Source: Sphingomicrobium arenosum (GTDB lineage: Bacteria > Pseudomonadota > Alphaproteobacteria > Sphingomonadales > Sphingomonadaceae). Taken from it: a stretch of DNA of 64,000 bases. Of the stretch, positions 50,866 to 60,305 are shown in pieces; position 1 is the first letter of the stretch; every line of letters starts with the position of its first letter. The stretch spans positions 744,001 to 808,000 of the forward strand of contig NZ_JANPVN010000001.1 in the NCBI RefSeq assembly GCF_026157085.1, given 5' to 3'. Both the position numbers and the translations under genes were made by a program. The notes beneath the pieces were generated by a model. It saw only the letters and a program-made list of their open reading frames with translations, did not search any database and was not told where the DNA came from.

Positions 50866-51138
50866 ATGGACGAGCGCAGGAAAGACAGGCTTGGCGCCCT
50901 CAAATATCGCAGTCACCACCGCGGCACGCGCGAGGCCGACATGATGATTGGCGGCTTTTTCGATGCCCATCATGACAGCATGAGCGAGGCCGACATGGAC
51001 TGGTTCGATGCGCTGTTGATGGAGCAGGACGTGGACATCATGGCCTGGGCCATCGGCACCCTGCCCGTCCCTGCGCGTTATCACGGTCCGATGCTGACCA
51101 AACTCCAGAAACTCGACTTCATCCGGATCGCGCGTTGA
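50866..51138 (+). CDS. sdhE: Succinate dehydrogenase assembly factor SdhE
   Basis: A 90-residue SdhE/DUF339 protein that promotes covalent flavinylation of SdhA. The conserved motif is RLGALKYRSHHRGTREADMMIGGF with the RGxxE core, then the acidic HDSMSEADMDWFDALLMEQDVDIMAW. The mfd TTG start overlaps its stop (TTGA). The order recG, sdhE, mfd is usual in Alphaproteobacteria. Confidence 0.95.
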   Translation: MDERRKDRLGALKYRSHHRGTREADMMIGGFFDAHHDSMSEADMDWFDALLMEQDVDIMAWAIGTLPVPARYHGPMLTKLQKLDFIRIAR

Positions 51139-54100
51139 GCGAGGCCGTCCCGACGATCCTCAAGGCGACGTCGCCGCTCACATTGGCGAGCGCGCCGACT
51201 GGTTACCTGCCCTGGCTGGCGGGCGATCTCGCGCGCGGCGCTGCTGACAAGGGCGGGCGAGCATGGGCCATCGTCGCCGACGAAGCGGCGCTCCGCGCCA
51301 TCGCGGACACCGCCCCCCTCTTCGCGCCCGATGTGCAGGTCATCCAGCTGCCGGCATGGGACTGCCTACCCTACGACCGCGCCAGCCCTGCGTTGAAGGT
51401 GATGGCCGATCGGATGGGCGCGCTGGCCCGCTTGGCCCGCTCCCCCAAGCGGCCCCAGCTCGTCGTCACCACCGCCACCGCCGTAGCTCAACGCATGCTC
51501 TGCCCGGCGCGGATCAAGGGCTTGGTCCGCCGCCTCACCGAGGGCAGCGAGATCGAGCGCGAGAAGCTCGTGCGCTTGCTCCAGGCCAACGGCTATGCGC
51601 GGGTCGATGCCGTCCATGACGCGGGCGAATTCGCCGTGCGCGGCGCGATCGTCGATGTGTTCCCGGCAGGTTTCTCCTCGGGCGTTCGTCTCGACTTCTT
51701 CGGCGACGAAATCGAAACCATGCGCGCCTTCGATCCGACCGACCAGCGCTCGACCGGGCGGGTCGAGGGCTTCACCCTCATGCCCGCTTCCGAAGCTCTG
51801 CTCGACGAGGCGAGCATCAAGCGTTTCCGCTCGCGTTACCGCGAGAAATTTGGCGCAACCGCGACCGGCGACCCGCTTTACGAGGCCGTCAGCGAAGGCC
51901 GTCGCCTTGCCGGTATGGAGCATTGGCTACCGCTGTTCGAAGAGACGCTGGCGACGCTCGAGGATTATGTCGGCGAGGATGACGTCATCCTGCGCGATGT
52001 CAATGCCGACGCCGCCTTGGGGTCGAGGCTCGAGGCGGTAGAGGACTATTATCAGAACCGCCGCCGCGTCGAGGCGCAGGAGGCGGGTAGCTATCGCCCT
52101 CTCGACCCTTCGGCCCTCTATCTTACCGACGAGGAATGGGCGGCGGAAAAGCAATCGCTCCCCATTCACCTCGCCACCCCCTTCCCCGCGCCGGCGAGCC
52201 ACGAAGTCGTCGAGATCGGCGTGTCCGGCCCCCGCGACTTCGCCCCCGAGCGCGCGCAAAACAGCAATGTTTATGAGGCTGTAGCAGACCACATTGCCAA
52301 GCTGTCGAAGGATGGCCGGACCGTCGTTCTCGCCAGCTATTCCAAGGGCGCGCGCGAACGCCTCGATGGCCTGCTGAAGGATCATGGTGTTTCCGCGCGG
52401 CGCATGGTGGACAGCTGGCAGGAGGCCCTTGGCGGCAAGGCACCCGCGCTCATGGTGCTGCCGCTCGACCATGGCTTCACCTCGGACAAGGTCGCGGTCC
52501 TGTCCGAACAGGACATGCTCGGCGACCGCCTCGTGCGCCGCAACAAGCGCAAGAAGAGCGCCGATGCCTTCATGGCCGAATTGTCGGCGATGACGCCGGG
52601 CGACCTCGTCGTCCATGACGAGCATGGCATCGGCAAGTATAAAGGCCTCGTCACCATCGAGGTCGGCGGCTCCCCCCACGACTGCGTTGCGCTCGAATAT
52701 GCGGGCGAGGACAAGCTCTACGTGCCCGTCGAGAATATCGATGTCCTCTCGCGCTACGGCTCAGGCGAGGAAGGCGTGACCTTGGACCGCCTCGGCGGCG
52801 AGGCATGGCAACGGCGCAAGGCAAAGATGAAAGAGCGGATCCGCGAGATCGCGGGCAAGCTCATCAAGGTCGCCGCCGAGCGCGCGCTTCGCGAGGGCCA
52901 GCCCGCTGCGGTCGACAGCGCCTATCCGCAGTTCGTCGATCGCTTTCCCTACGAGGAAACCGACGATCAGGAGAGCGCCATCGCCGACGTCCTCGCCGAC
53001 CTTGAGAGCGGCCGCCCCATGGACCGTCTCGTCTGCGGCGATGTCGGTTTCGGCAAGACCGAGGTGGCGCTGCGCGCCGCCTTCGTTGCCGCGATGGCCG
53101 GCTTCCAGGTGGCGGTCATCGCCCCGACCACCATCCTCGCGCGCCAGCATTACCAGAATTTCTGCGAGCGCTTCCAAGGCTTCCCGGTCGAAATCGGGCG
53201 CCTGTCGCGGCTCGTCACCCCCGCCGAGGCGAAGAAGACCAAGGCAGGCCTCGAGGCGGGCAATGTCGATATCGTCATCGGCACCCACGCTCTCCTCGGC
53301 AAGTCGGTCAAGTTCAAGAAGCTCGGCCTCGTCATCGTTGACGAGGAGCAGCATTTCGGTGTCGCCCACAAGGAGAGGCTGAAGGCGCTGAAGTCTGACG
53401 TCCACGTCCTGACGCTGACCGCCACGCCGATCCCGCGCACGCTGCAGATGGCGATGACGGGCCTGCGCGATCTCAGTGTCATCCAGACCCCACCGGTCGA
53501 CCGGCTCGCTGTGCGCACTTACGTCATGCCGACCGACCCCGTGGTCATCCGCGAGGCATTGCTGCGCGAACATTATCGCGGCGGCCAGAGCTTCTATGTC
53601 GCTCCCCGCATCGCCGACCTCCCCGCCATCGAGGAATATCTGCGCGACGAGGTACCGGAGGTGAAATATCTTGTCGCGCACGGCCAGATGAGCCCGACCG
53701 AGGTCGAAGAGCGCATGAGCGCTTTCTACGACCGCAAATATGACGTGCTCCTGTCGACCACCATCGTCGAAAGCGGGCTCGATATCCCCAGCGCCAATAC
53801 GCTCATCGTCCACCGCGCCGATCGCTTCGGTCTAGCCCAGCTCTACCAGCTGCGCGGGCGCGTCGGACGCTCCAAGACACGGGCCTATGCCTATCTGACG
53901 ACGCCCGAGCCGCACCTTGTCTCCGACAGCGCGGCAAAGCGCCTCCAGGTGCTCGCCAATCTCGACAATCTCGGCGCGGGCTTCCAGCTCGCCAGCCACG
54001 ATCTCGACCTGCGCGGCGCGGGCAATCTGCTCGGCGACGAGCAGTCTGGGCACATCAAGGAAGTTGGCTTCGAACTCTATCAGTCGATGCTCGAGGAGGC

Positions 54101-54632
54101 GATCGTCCAGATCAAGGCGGACGGTGGCGGCGAGGTGTCGGGCGACAGCCTCAACCCGCAGATCAATGTCGCGGCCCCGATCCTCATCCCCGAGGATTAT
54201 GTCGCCGACCTCGACCTGCGCATGGGGCTCTACCGTCGCCTGGGCGACCTCGAGAGCCGCGCCGACATCGACGCCTTCGCCGCCGAGCTCATCGACCGCT
54301 TTGGCAAGCTGCCGGAGGAAACACAGAATTTGCTCGAGGTCATCGAGATCAAGGTCAACTGCCGCAAGGCGCGCATTGCCAAGCTCGACGCCGGCGCCAA
54401 GGGCGCGGTGGTGCAGTTTGCCAAGGATGGCTTCGCCGACGTGCCGGGGCTCATTGCCTATGTCGAACGATTGAAGGGGCGCGCGCGCCTACGCCCCGAC
54501 GGCAAGCTCGTCGTTTCGGGCAACTGGCCGGGCGAGCATGACCGCATCAATGGCGCGCTGCAATTGAGCCGCGGCCTATCCAAGGTCGCGCGCGCGGCGT
54601 CGAAAAAGGCGAAGAAGCCCGAACCGGCCTAA
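51135..54632 (+). CDS. mfd: Transcription-repair coupling factor Mfd
   Basis: A 1165-residue protein that removes RNA polymerase stalled at DNA lesions and recruits UvrA. It starts at TTG 51135. The UvrB-homology domain (N-terminus, up to about 400) is followed by the RNA polymerase-interaction domain (GDLVVHDEHGIGKYKGLVTIEVGG), the helicase motor with Walker A GDVGFGKT (635-642), DEEQ box VDEEQHFGV and [17 protein letters not shown], and the C-terminal inhibitory TRCF domain. Full length. Its stop overlaps the convergent EAL gene by four bases. Confidence 0.98.
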   Translation: MSEAVPTILKATSPLTLASAPTGYLPWLAGDLARGAADKGGRAWAIVADEAALRAIADTAPLFAPDVQVIQLPAWDCLPYDRASPALKVMADRMGALARLARSPKRPQLVVTTATAVAQRMLCPARIKGLVRRLTEGSEIEREKLVRLLQANGYARVDAVHDAGEFAVRGAIVDVFPAGFSSGVRLDFFGDEIETMRAFDPTDQRSTGRVEGFTLMPASEALLDEASIKRFRSRYREKFGATATGDPLYEAVSEGRRLAGMEHWLPLFEETLATLEDYVGEDDVILRDVNADAALGSRLEAVEDYYQNRRRVEAQEAGSYRPLDPSALYLTDEEWAAEKQSLPIHLATPFPAPASHEVVEIGVSGPRDFAPERAQNSNVYEAVADHIAKLSKDGRTVVLASYSKGARERLDGLLKDHGVSARRMVDSWQEALGGKAPALMVLPLDHGFTSDKVAVLSEQDMLGDRLVRRNKRKKSADAFMAELSAMTPGDLVVHDEHGIGKYKGLVTIEVGGSPHDCVALEYAGEDKLYVPVENIDVLSRYGSGEEGVTLDRLGGEAWQRRKAKMKERIREIAGKLIKVAAERALREGQPAAVDSAYPQFVDRFPYEETDDQESAIADVLADLESGRPMDRLVCGDVGFGKTEVALRAAFVAAMAGFQVAVIAPTTILARQHYQNFCERFQGFPVEIGRLSRLVTPAEAKKTKAGLEAGNVDIVIGTHALLGKSVKFKKLGLVIVDEEQHFGVAHKERLKALKSDVHVLTLTATPIPRTLQMAMTGLRDLSVIQTPPVDRLAVRTYVMPTDPVVIREALLREHYRGGQSFYVAPRIADLPAIEEYLRDEVPEVKYLVAHGQMSPTEVEERMSAFYDRKYDVLLSTTIVESGLDIPSANTLIVHRADRFGLAQLYQLRGRVGRSKTRAYAYLTTPEPHLVSDSAAKRLQVLANLDNLGAGFQLASHDLDLRGAGNLLGDEQSGHIKEVGFELYQSMLEEAIVQIKADGGGEVSGDSLNPQINVAAPILIPEDYVADLDLRMGLYRRLGDLESRADIDAFAAELIDRFGKLPEETQNLLEVIEIKVNCRKARIAKLDAGAKGAVVQFAKDGFADVPGLIAYVERLKGRARLRPDGKLVVSGNWPGEHDRINGALQLSRGLSKVARAASKKAKKPEPA

Positions 54633-55435
54633 TTGCGCGCGCGATTGGCGAAGGCGACGAAGCGCCCCAGCGCATCCTCGTCGAGCGGTCCTGAACCAAG
54701 GAACCCTTGATAGAGGTCGGCGCCCCATTCGCCGAGCAGGTCGAGCTGCGCGGCATTTTCCACGCCCTCGACGACCGTGCGCATGCCCAGCTCCTGCGCC
54801 ATCTTGAGGAGCGCGCGCACGACGATGCGATCCTTGTCGCCCCCGACGATGTCGGCGATTAGCCCGCGGTCGATCTTGAGCGTGTCGATCGGCAGGCTGG
54901 TGAGATAGGCAAGGCTCGAATAGCCGGTGCCGAAATCATCGACCGCAATGCGAATGCCGAGGCTACGCAATTGCATCAGGCGTCGCGCGGCTTCGGGATG
55001 TTCGGCGACATGGCCATTCTCGACCAGTTCGAGCGTCAGGCGCTCGGGCGGAAAGCCGCTGTCGCGCAACATGTCGATAAAGCTTTCGGGAAAGTCGCGG
55101 TCGAGCAATTCATCGGGCAGCAGGTTCAGCGACAGGCCGATGCCTGCCAGGGGCCCTTCCCACCGTGCAGCCTTCTCCAGAGCGTCATATTGCACCGAGC
55201 GCGACAAGGGCCCCTCGAGCTGGGCAGCGCGAGCACGCTGGAACAATGCGTCGGCACCCGCGCCCGTTGGCTCCCACCGTGCCAGCGCCTCGGCGGCGAT
55301 GACGCGCCCCGACGCGAGGTCGATCATGGGCTGATAGTGAATCGAGATGGCGCGCTCGGTCAGCGCTTCGAACAGGTCCGGGTCGTGCTCGCCGGTCGGC
55401 ATCTCGCTCATCGCTGGTTCGGGACGTTGCAACAT
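54629..55435 (-). CDS. EAL domain c-di-GMP phosphodiesterase
   Basis: A 268-residue stand-alone EAL protein. ATG 55435 follows GGAAGAGGGGGG; a frame start at 55543 has none. All catalytic marks are present: E49-A50-L51 in AAEALARW, ELVENG, DDFGTGYSSLAYLTSLPIDTLKIDR, EGVEN and YQGFLGSGPL. It likely degrades cyclic di-GMP, lowering biofilm-type signalling. No GGDEF or sensory domain is present, so activity may depend on partners or be constitutive. It is divergent from nadK. Confidence 0.92.
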   Translation of the reverse strand: MLQRPEPAMSEMPTGEHDPDLFEALTERAISIHYQPMIDLASGRVIAAEALARWEPTGAGADALFQRARAAQLEGPLSRSVQYDALEKAARWEGPLAGIGLSLNLLPDELLDRDFPESFIDMLRDSGFPPERLTLELVENGHVAEHPEAARRLMQLRSLGIRIAVDDFGTGYSSLAYLTSLPIDTLKIDRGLIADIVGGDKDRIVVRALLKMAQELGMRTVVEGVENAAQLDLLGEWGADLYQGFLGSGPLDEDALGRFVAFANRARN

Positions 55436-55568
55436 GCCCCCCTCTTCCACCCTGACTGCGGCGAGGCGCAAGCGGGCGTCATCCTCCTGCCCCTCAATGA
55501 GACAGTAGCCTAAAGCGACCCATTCTCCTATGCCTTGGCCCAAGACTTACGTATTTGAGGCATTTTCG

Positions 55569-56375
55569 ATGAGCAAATCGCCCCGGATCGGCCCGCGGAT
55601 CGGCCCAAGGATCGGCCTTGTCGTGTCGCAGCGCCCGCAAGCGGCGAGCGTCGGTGAAGCGTTACGGCAGCGATTCGATTTCGCCGACATCGCCGATGCC
55701 GATACGGTGCTCGCCGTCGGCGGCGATGGGTTCATGCTGCGCACGCTGCACCAAATGTTCGAGGGCGACATCCCCCAGCGTCCCGTCTTCGGCATGAACC
55801 GCGGCACCTATGGTTTCCTCATGAACGAGTGGCGCGAGAACGATCTCGAAGCGCGCATCGCGGCCGCCAAGCCGATCGACATCCTGCCCTTGAAGATGAC
55901 GGCAACCCGGCTCGACGGCAGCGTGGTGACGCGCCCTGCGATCAACGAGGTGAGCCTGCTGCGCGAAACCGGCCGCACCGCCAAGATCGCCATCGAGGTC
56001 GCGGGCCGCCCGGCCATCGAGCGGCTCGTGTGCGATGGCGTGATGGTGGCGACACCCGCAGGCTCGACGGCGTACAACCTATCCGCCGGCGGGCCGATCC
56101 TGCCCTTGTCGGCGAACATGCTCGCATTGACCCCGATCAGCCCGTTCCGCCCTCGCCGCTGGCCCGGCGCGATCCTGCCCGAAGACACCAGCGTGACCTT
56201 CACCGTGCACGACCCCGAGGATCGCAAGGTGTCGGCGGTGGCCGACCAATATGAGGTCCGCGACGTCACCAGCGTGACTGTCGAACTCGACCGCTCGCGC
56301 CCGATGACGCTGCTGTTCGACCCCGATCACGCGCTCGATGAACGCATCGCGCTGGAGCAGTTCGAAACCGGATAA
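55569..56375 (+). CDS. nadK: NAD kinase
   Basis: A 268-residue kinase making NADP from NAD and ATP (or polyphosphate). ATG 55569 is chosen as the start of the protein proper. The GGDG catalytic motif is at 51-54 (AVGGDGFMLRTLHQMF), then GMNRGTYGFLMNE, VCDGVMVATPAGSTAYNLSAGGPI and SPFRPRRWPGAIL. The extreme N-terminus is a small tandem repeat RIGP-RIGP-RIG built from 12-bp DNA repeats (around 55586-55614). It is divergent from the EAL gene; tRNA-Asn follows. Confidence 0.95.
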   Translation: MSKSPRIGPRIGPRIGLVVSQRPQAASVGEALRQRFDFADIADADTVLAVGGDGFMLRTLHQMFEGDIPQRPVFGMNRGTYGFLMNEWRENDLEARIAAAKPIDILPLKMTATRLDGSVVTRPAINEVSLLRETGRTAKIAIEVAGRPAIERLVCDGVMVATPAGSTAYNLSAGGPILPLSANMLALTPISPFRPRRWPGAILPEDTSVTFTVHDPEDRKVSAVADQYEVRDVTSVTVELDRSRPMTLLFDPDHALDERIALEQFETG

Positions 56376-56433
56376 AAAGCGGTTGCATCATGAAAATGAC
56401 GCGCTATACGCGTTGCCACTGCCTTCGGGCTGC

Positions 56434-56508
56434 TCCCCGATAGCTCAGCGGTAGAGTAGGTGACTGTTAATCACTTGGTCGTTGGTTCGAATCCAACTCG
56501 GGGAGCCA
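56434..56508 (+). tRNA. tRNA-Asn (GTT anticodon)
   Basis: A 75-nt cloverleaf with encoded CCA. Acceptor TCCCCGA/TCGGGGA is perfect, anticodon loop CTGTTAA (GTT), T-arm GGTTCGAATCC. It stands between nadK and the GNAT gene with no sign of an integrated element. Confidence 0.97.
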
Positions 56509-56566
56509 TTTTTCCTTCACCGGCAGTGACTTGAGGCGCGGATCTTCGGACCGCGCCTTTGGTTTT

Positions 56567-57103
56567 TCAGGACCGTTCGCCAGCGTAAATTCGATAGACG
56601 TGGACGCTGCGCCCGCTTCCCGGGTCGATCGTCTCGCGCTCGCTTCGCATCCCGATTTTCGAGGCGATCCGGGCCGAAGCGTGATTGCCGTGCTGGAAAA
56701 TACTGACGAGGTCGGCAAGGCCTTTCCGCTCGAAAGCGAAATCTCGAGCGGCGGCGGCGGCCTCGCTCGCCAGCCCCTGCCCCCAGTTTTCACGCGACAG
56801 CCGCCATCCGATTTCGACGCTCGGCATCACCTCGGGCAGGAAGGTCGGGATCGACAAGCCGGTGTAGCCGATGAAACGCCCATCATCACGACGCTCGAGC
56901 GCGAATAGGCCGAAGCCATGCGCATCCCATGCCGCCTCGATCCGCGCGACGGAAGCACGCGTTTCCGCGGCGCTGCGTATCGACCCGTCCCCGATATGGC
57001 GCATGACCTCGGCATCGGCGCACATCGCGGCATAGGGCGTGACGTCGCTCTCCCTCCATCGGCGGAGGATCAGTCGATCGGTCGCGAGGATCTCGTCAGT
57101 CAT
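56567..57103 (-). CDS. GNAT family acetyltransferase
   Basis: A 178-residue RimJ/RimL-type N-acetyltransferase. The start at 57103 gives MTDEILATDRLILRRWRESD, the usual N-terminus of this group. The acetyl-CoA loop is in SRENWGQGLASEAAAAARDFAF (Q/RxxGxG/A type), with VSIFQHGNHASARIASKIGM following. The acceptor may be a ribosomal protein or small molecule. The frame extending to 57607 is shadow sequence inside putA. Confidence 0.9.
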   Translation of the reverse strand: MTDEILATDRLILRRWRESDVTPYAAMCADAEVMRHIGDGSIRSAAETRASVARIEAAWDAHGFGLFALERRDDGRFIGYTGLSIPTFLPEVMPSVEIGWRLSRENWGQGLASEAAAAARDFAFERKGLADLVSIFQHGNHASARIASKIGMRSERETIDPGSGRSVHVYRIYAGERS

Positions 57104-57153
57104 CGACCGGGGATAGCCGCTAGCCCGGCTGCAGCATAGCGCAGCTTTGCGGC

Positions 57154-60100
57154 CTAGCCTTCGAGTGACGCCATCAGGCTCGCATTGCCACCCGCCGCCG
57201 TCGTATCGACGCACGTCACGCGCTCCGTCGCGAAGCGTTCGACATAGTGCGGGCCGCCCGCCTTGGGGCCGGTGCCTGACAGGCCCTCGCCGCCAAAGGG
57301 CTGACTTTCGACCACCGCGCCGATCTGGTTGCGGTTGACGTAGAGGTTGCCGACGCGCGCATGGCGCTCGACGTAGCGGCGGTTGAGGTCGATCCGGCTC
57401 TGCAGGCCAAGCGTCAGCCCATAGCCGGTGGAATTGATCTCCTCGACGACCTTCGGCAATTCGCCCGCTTTCCAGCGGATGACGTGCAGAATCGGGCCGA
57501 AATTTTCGCCCTGTAGCTGCGACAGCGCCTCGATCTCGTAGATGCTGGGCGACACGAAATAGCCGTGGGCGTCGACCGCGTCGGGCACGTCGCGGCGCAC
57601 GATGCATTTGGCGTGATGGTCGAGCCAGTCGAGGTGGCGACGAAGCGCCTGTCGCGCCTGCGCATCGATCACCGGCCCGATGTCGGTGGTGAGCTCGCGC
57701 GGATCGCCGATCGTCTGCGCTTCCAGCGCGCCCTTGATCATCTCGATCATGCCGTCAGCGACATCCTCCTGGATGTAGAGGACGCGCAGCGCCGAGCAGC
57801 GCTGGCCCGCCGACTGGAAGGAAGAGGCCACCACGTCGCGCGTGACCTGTTCGGGCAAGGCCGAACTATCGATGATCATCGCATTCTGCCCGCCGGTCTC
57901 GGCGATCAGCGGGACGATCGGCCCGTCCTGTCGGTCGGCGATAGTGCGGTTGATGATGCGCGCGGTCTCGGTCGAGCCGGTGAAGGCCACCCCTGCCGTC
58001 AGCGGATGCGCCACCAGCGCCGCGCCAACCTTGCCGTCGCCAGGCATGAATTGCGCGATGTCGCGCGGAATGCCGGCCTGGTGCAACAGGTCGATGGCGA
58101 AATCGGCGATGAGCGGGGTCTGCTCGGCCGGCTTGGCCATGACGGCATTGCCCGACGCCAGCGCGGCGGCGACCGGGCCGGTGAAGATCGCCAGCGGGAA
58201 ATTCCACGGGCTGATGCAGGTCCACACCCCGCGTCCGTGGAGCCGAAGTTCGTTCAATTCGCCCGTCGGCCCGGGCAGCGGGATGGGATGCGAGAATTTC
58301 TGGCGCGCCTCGGCGGCATAATAGCGCAGGAAATCGACTGCCTCGCGCACCTCGAGGATCGCGTCGGGCAGCGTCTTTCCCGCCTCGCGCATGCACAGGC
58401 TGAAGAAGGTCTCGGCATGCTCCTCGAACAGGTCGGCGGCCTTGTCGAGCAGCTGCGCGCGCTTCTCGCCGCCGAGATGATCCCAAGCGGGCTGGGCGGC
58501 GGCGGCGGCCTGCATGGCGCGGTCGATCGCGCCCTCGGTCGCCTCGTGGACGAGGCCGATCTCGATGCGATCGTCATGAGGGCTGGTAATGCGGCGCACC
58601 GGATGCTCGTCCTTCGAGCGCTCGGTCGGGATGGCCTCGTAGCTCTCCTCCTTGAGCGCCTCGAGACGCTTCATCAGCGGCTCGCGCACCAGCGGATCGG
58701 ACAGGTCGACGCCTGCGCTGTTCCGGCGGCCAAGCCCGAAGATCTGGTCGGGCAGCGGGATCGCCGGATTGCGCTTGGGTTCGATCGCTTCCATCAGCGC
58801 GACGGGATCACGCACGAGATCGTCGACGCTGACGCGCTCGTCCGCGATGCGATTGACGAAGGACGAGTTGGCGCCATTTTCGAGCAGGCGGCGCACCAGG
58901 TAGGCGAGCAGTTCCTTATGGCTGCCGACCGGCGCATAGATGCGCACCGGGCTATGCTGTTCGCCCAGCCCGTCCTCGAGCGCGTGGAGTTCGGTGTAAA
59001 GTTCATCGCCCATGCCATGGAGGCGCTGGAATTCGAAACCCGGGGCGCCGGGGCGCGGCCCGGCCATCGCCTTGATCGCCGCAATCGTATTGGCGTTATG
59101 CGTGGCAAAGGCCGGGAAGATCGAGCCGGTCGCCGACAGGAGCTTGCGCGCGCAGGCGAGATAGGAGACGTCGGTGCCGAGCTTGCGGGTGAAGACGGGA
59201 TAGTCCTCGAGCCCGGCGACCTGCGCCGCCTTGATCTCGGTATCCCAATAGGCGCCCTTCACTAGCCGTACGAACAGCTTGCGGCGATAGGTCTGTGCGA
59301 GCCGGATGGCCCAGTCGCAGCTATGCACCCCGCGCTTCTGATAGGCCTGGATCGCCATGCCGAAGCCTTCCCACCCGTCGGCGAACAGGCTGTCGTCGGC
59401 AGCGATCGCCTCGATGATGTCGAGGCTGAGTTCGAGACGGTCGGCCTCTTCGGCATCGACGGTCAGGTGGACGTTGGCGGCGGCCGCCTTACGGGCAAGA
59501 TCGGTAAGAACGGGAACGATGGCGGCCTTCGCCTCCTCGGCATGCCTCCATTCGTAGCGTGGATAAAGCGCCGAGAGTTTGACCGAAATCCCGGGCGCGC
59601 CGTGGAACGTGTCCTGCCGCCCCTCCTCGCCCAAGCGATCGATCGCGGCCTCATAGGCCTTGGCATAGCGCGCCGCATCGGCATGCGTCATCGCCGCCTC
59701 GCCGAGCATGTCGAAGCTGTGGCTGAGCCCGCGCTTGATCTCGGGACGCGCCCGCTGCAGCGCCTCGTCGATGGTGCGGCCGAAGACGAACTGACGCCCC
59801 AGAATCTTCATCGCCTGCCCGACGGCGGTGCGGATGACAGGTTCGCCAAGGCGACCGACGGCACGGCCCAGCGCAGCGCGCCACCCCTCGGCGCTGTCAT
59901 TGGCCTCCTCGAGCACCTTGCCCGTCATGAGGAGCGAGAAGGTCGCGGCATTGACGAAGGTCGAGCGGGACTGGCCGAGCTTCTCCGCCCAGTCGGGTCC
60001 CGCCAGCTTGTCGTGGATGAGGTCGTCGATGGTCTCGGCGTCAGGGATGCGCAGCAAGGCCTCCGCGAGGCACATCAGCGCAATCCCCTCGTCCGAGCCG

Positions 60101-60297
60101 AGGTCATAGGCCTGCATGAAAGCATCGATGCCCACCGCCTTATGCTCGCGCATCGCACGGATGAGCGTGGCAGCGGTTGCCTCTGCCTCCTCGGCCTGGT
60201 CAGGCGTCAGGCGGGCCTGGTCGATCCGCTCCGACACAATGGCATTTTCCTCGGCGCGATAGGCGGCACGCAGAGCGGAACGATCGATGGCTGGCAT
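57154..60297 (-). CDS. putA: Bifunctional proline dehydrogenase / glutamate semialdehyde dehydrogenase
   Basis: A 1047-residue PutA that oxidises proline to glutamate. The N-terminal ~500 residues are the FAD proline dehydrogenase barrel (GISVKLSALYPRYEW, VRLVKGAYWDTEIK, ATHNANTIAAI), followed by the ALDH domain with LHGRGVWTCISPWNFPLAIF, FTGSTETARIINRT and the catalytic Cys in SAGQRCSALRVLYIQ. The start at 60297 (MPAIDRSALRAAYR) leaves no room for the ribbon-helix-helix DNA-binding domain of E. coli PutA, so it is a short, non-autoregulating form. It lies just downstream of secA on the same strand. Confidence 0.97.
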   Translation of the reverse strand: MPAIDRSALRAAYRAEENAIVSERIDQARLTPDQAEEAEATAATLIRAMREHKAVGIDAFMQAYDLGSDEGIALMCLAEALLRIPDAETIDDLIHDKLAGPDWAEKLGQSRSTFVNAATFSLLMTGKVLEEANDSAEGWRAALGRAVGRLGEPVIRTAVGQAMKILGRQFVFGRTIDEALQRARPEIKRGLSHSFDMLGEAAMTHADAARYAKAYEAAIDRLGEEGRQDTFHGAPGISVKLSALYPRYEWRHAEEAKAAIVPVLTDLARKAAAANVHLTVDAEEADRLELSLDIIEAIAADDSLFADGWEGFGMAIQAYQKRGVHSCDWAIRLAQTYRRKLFVRLVKGAYWDTEIKAAQVAGLEDYPVFTRKLGTDVSYLACARKLLSATGSIFPAFATHNANTIAAIKAMAGPRPGAPGFEFQRLHGMGDELYTELHALEDGLGEQHSPVRIYAPVGSHKELLAYLVRRLLENGANSSFVNRIADERVSVDDLVRDPVALMEAIEPKRNPAIPLPDQIFGLGRRNSAGVDLSDPLVREPLMKRLEALKEESYEAIPTERSKDEHPVRRITSPHDDRIEIGLVHEATEGAIDRAMQAAAAAQPAWDHLGGEKRAQLLDKAADLFEEHAETFFSLCMREAGKTLPDAILEVREAVDFLRYYAAEARQKFSHPIPLPGPTGELNELRLHGRGVWTCISPWNFPLAIFTGPVAAALASGNAVMAKPAEQTPLIADFAIDLLHQAGIPRDIAQFMPGDGKVGAALVAHPLTAGVAFTGSTETARIINRTIADRQDGPIVPLIAETGGQNAMIIDSSALPEQVTRDVVASSFQSAGQRCSALRVLYIQEDVADGMIEMIKGALEAQTIGDPRELTTDIGPVIDAQARQALRRHLDWLDHHAKCIVRRDVPDAVDAHGYFVSPSIYEIEALSQLQGENFGPILHVIRWKAGELPKVVEEINSTGYGLTLGLQSRIDLNRRYVERHARVGNLYVNRNQIGAVVESQPFGGEGLSGTGPKAGGPHYVERFATERVTCVDTTAAGGNASLMASLEG

Positions 60298-60305
60298 AAA
60301 AGTCC

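Noticed and set aside
57565..59265. 566-codon frame antisense to putA
   Set aside because: Shadow frame; the putA reading is intact and well conserved on the other strand.
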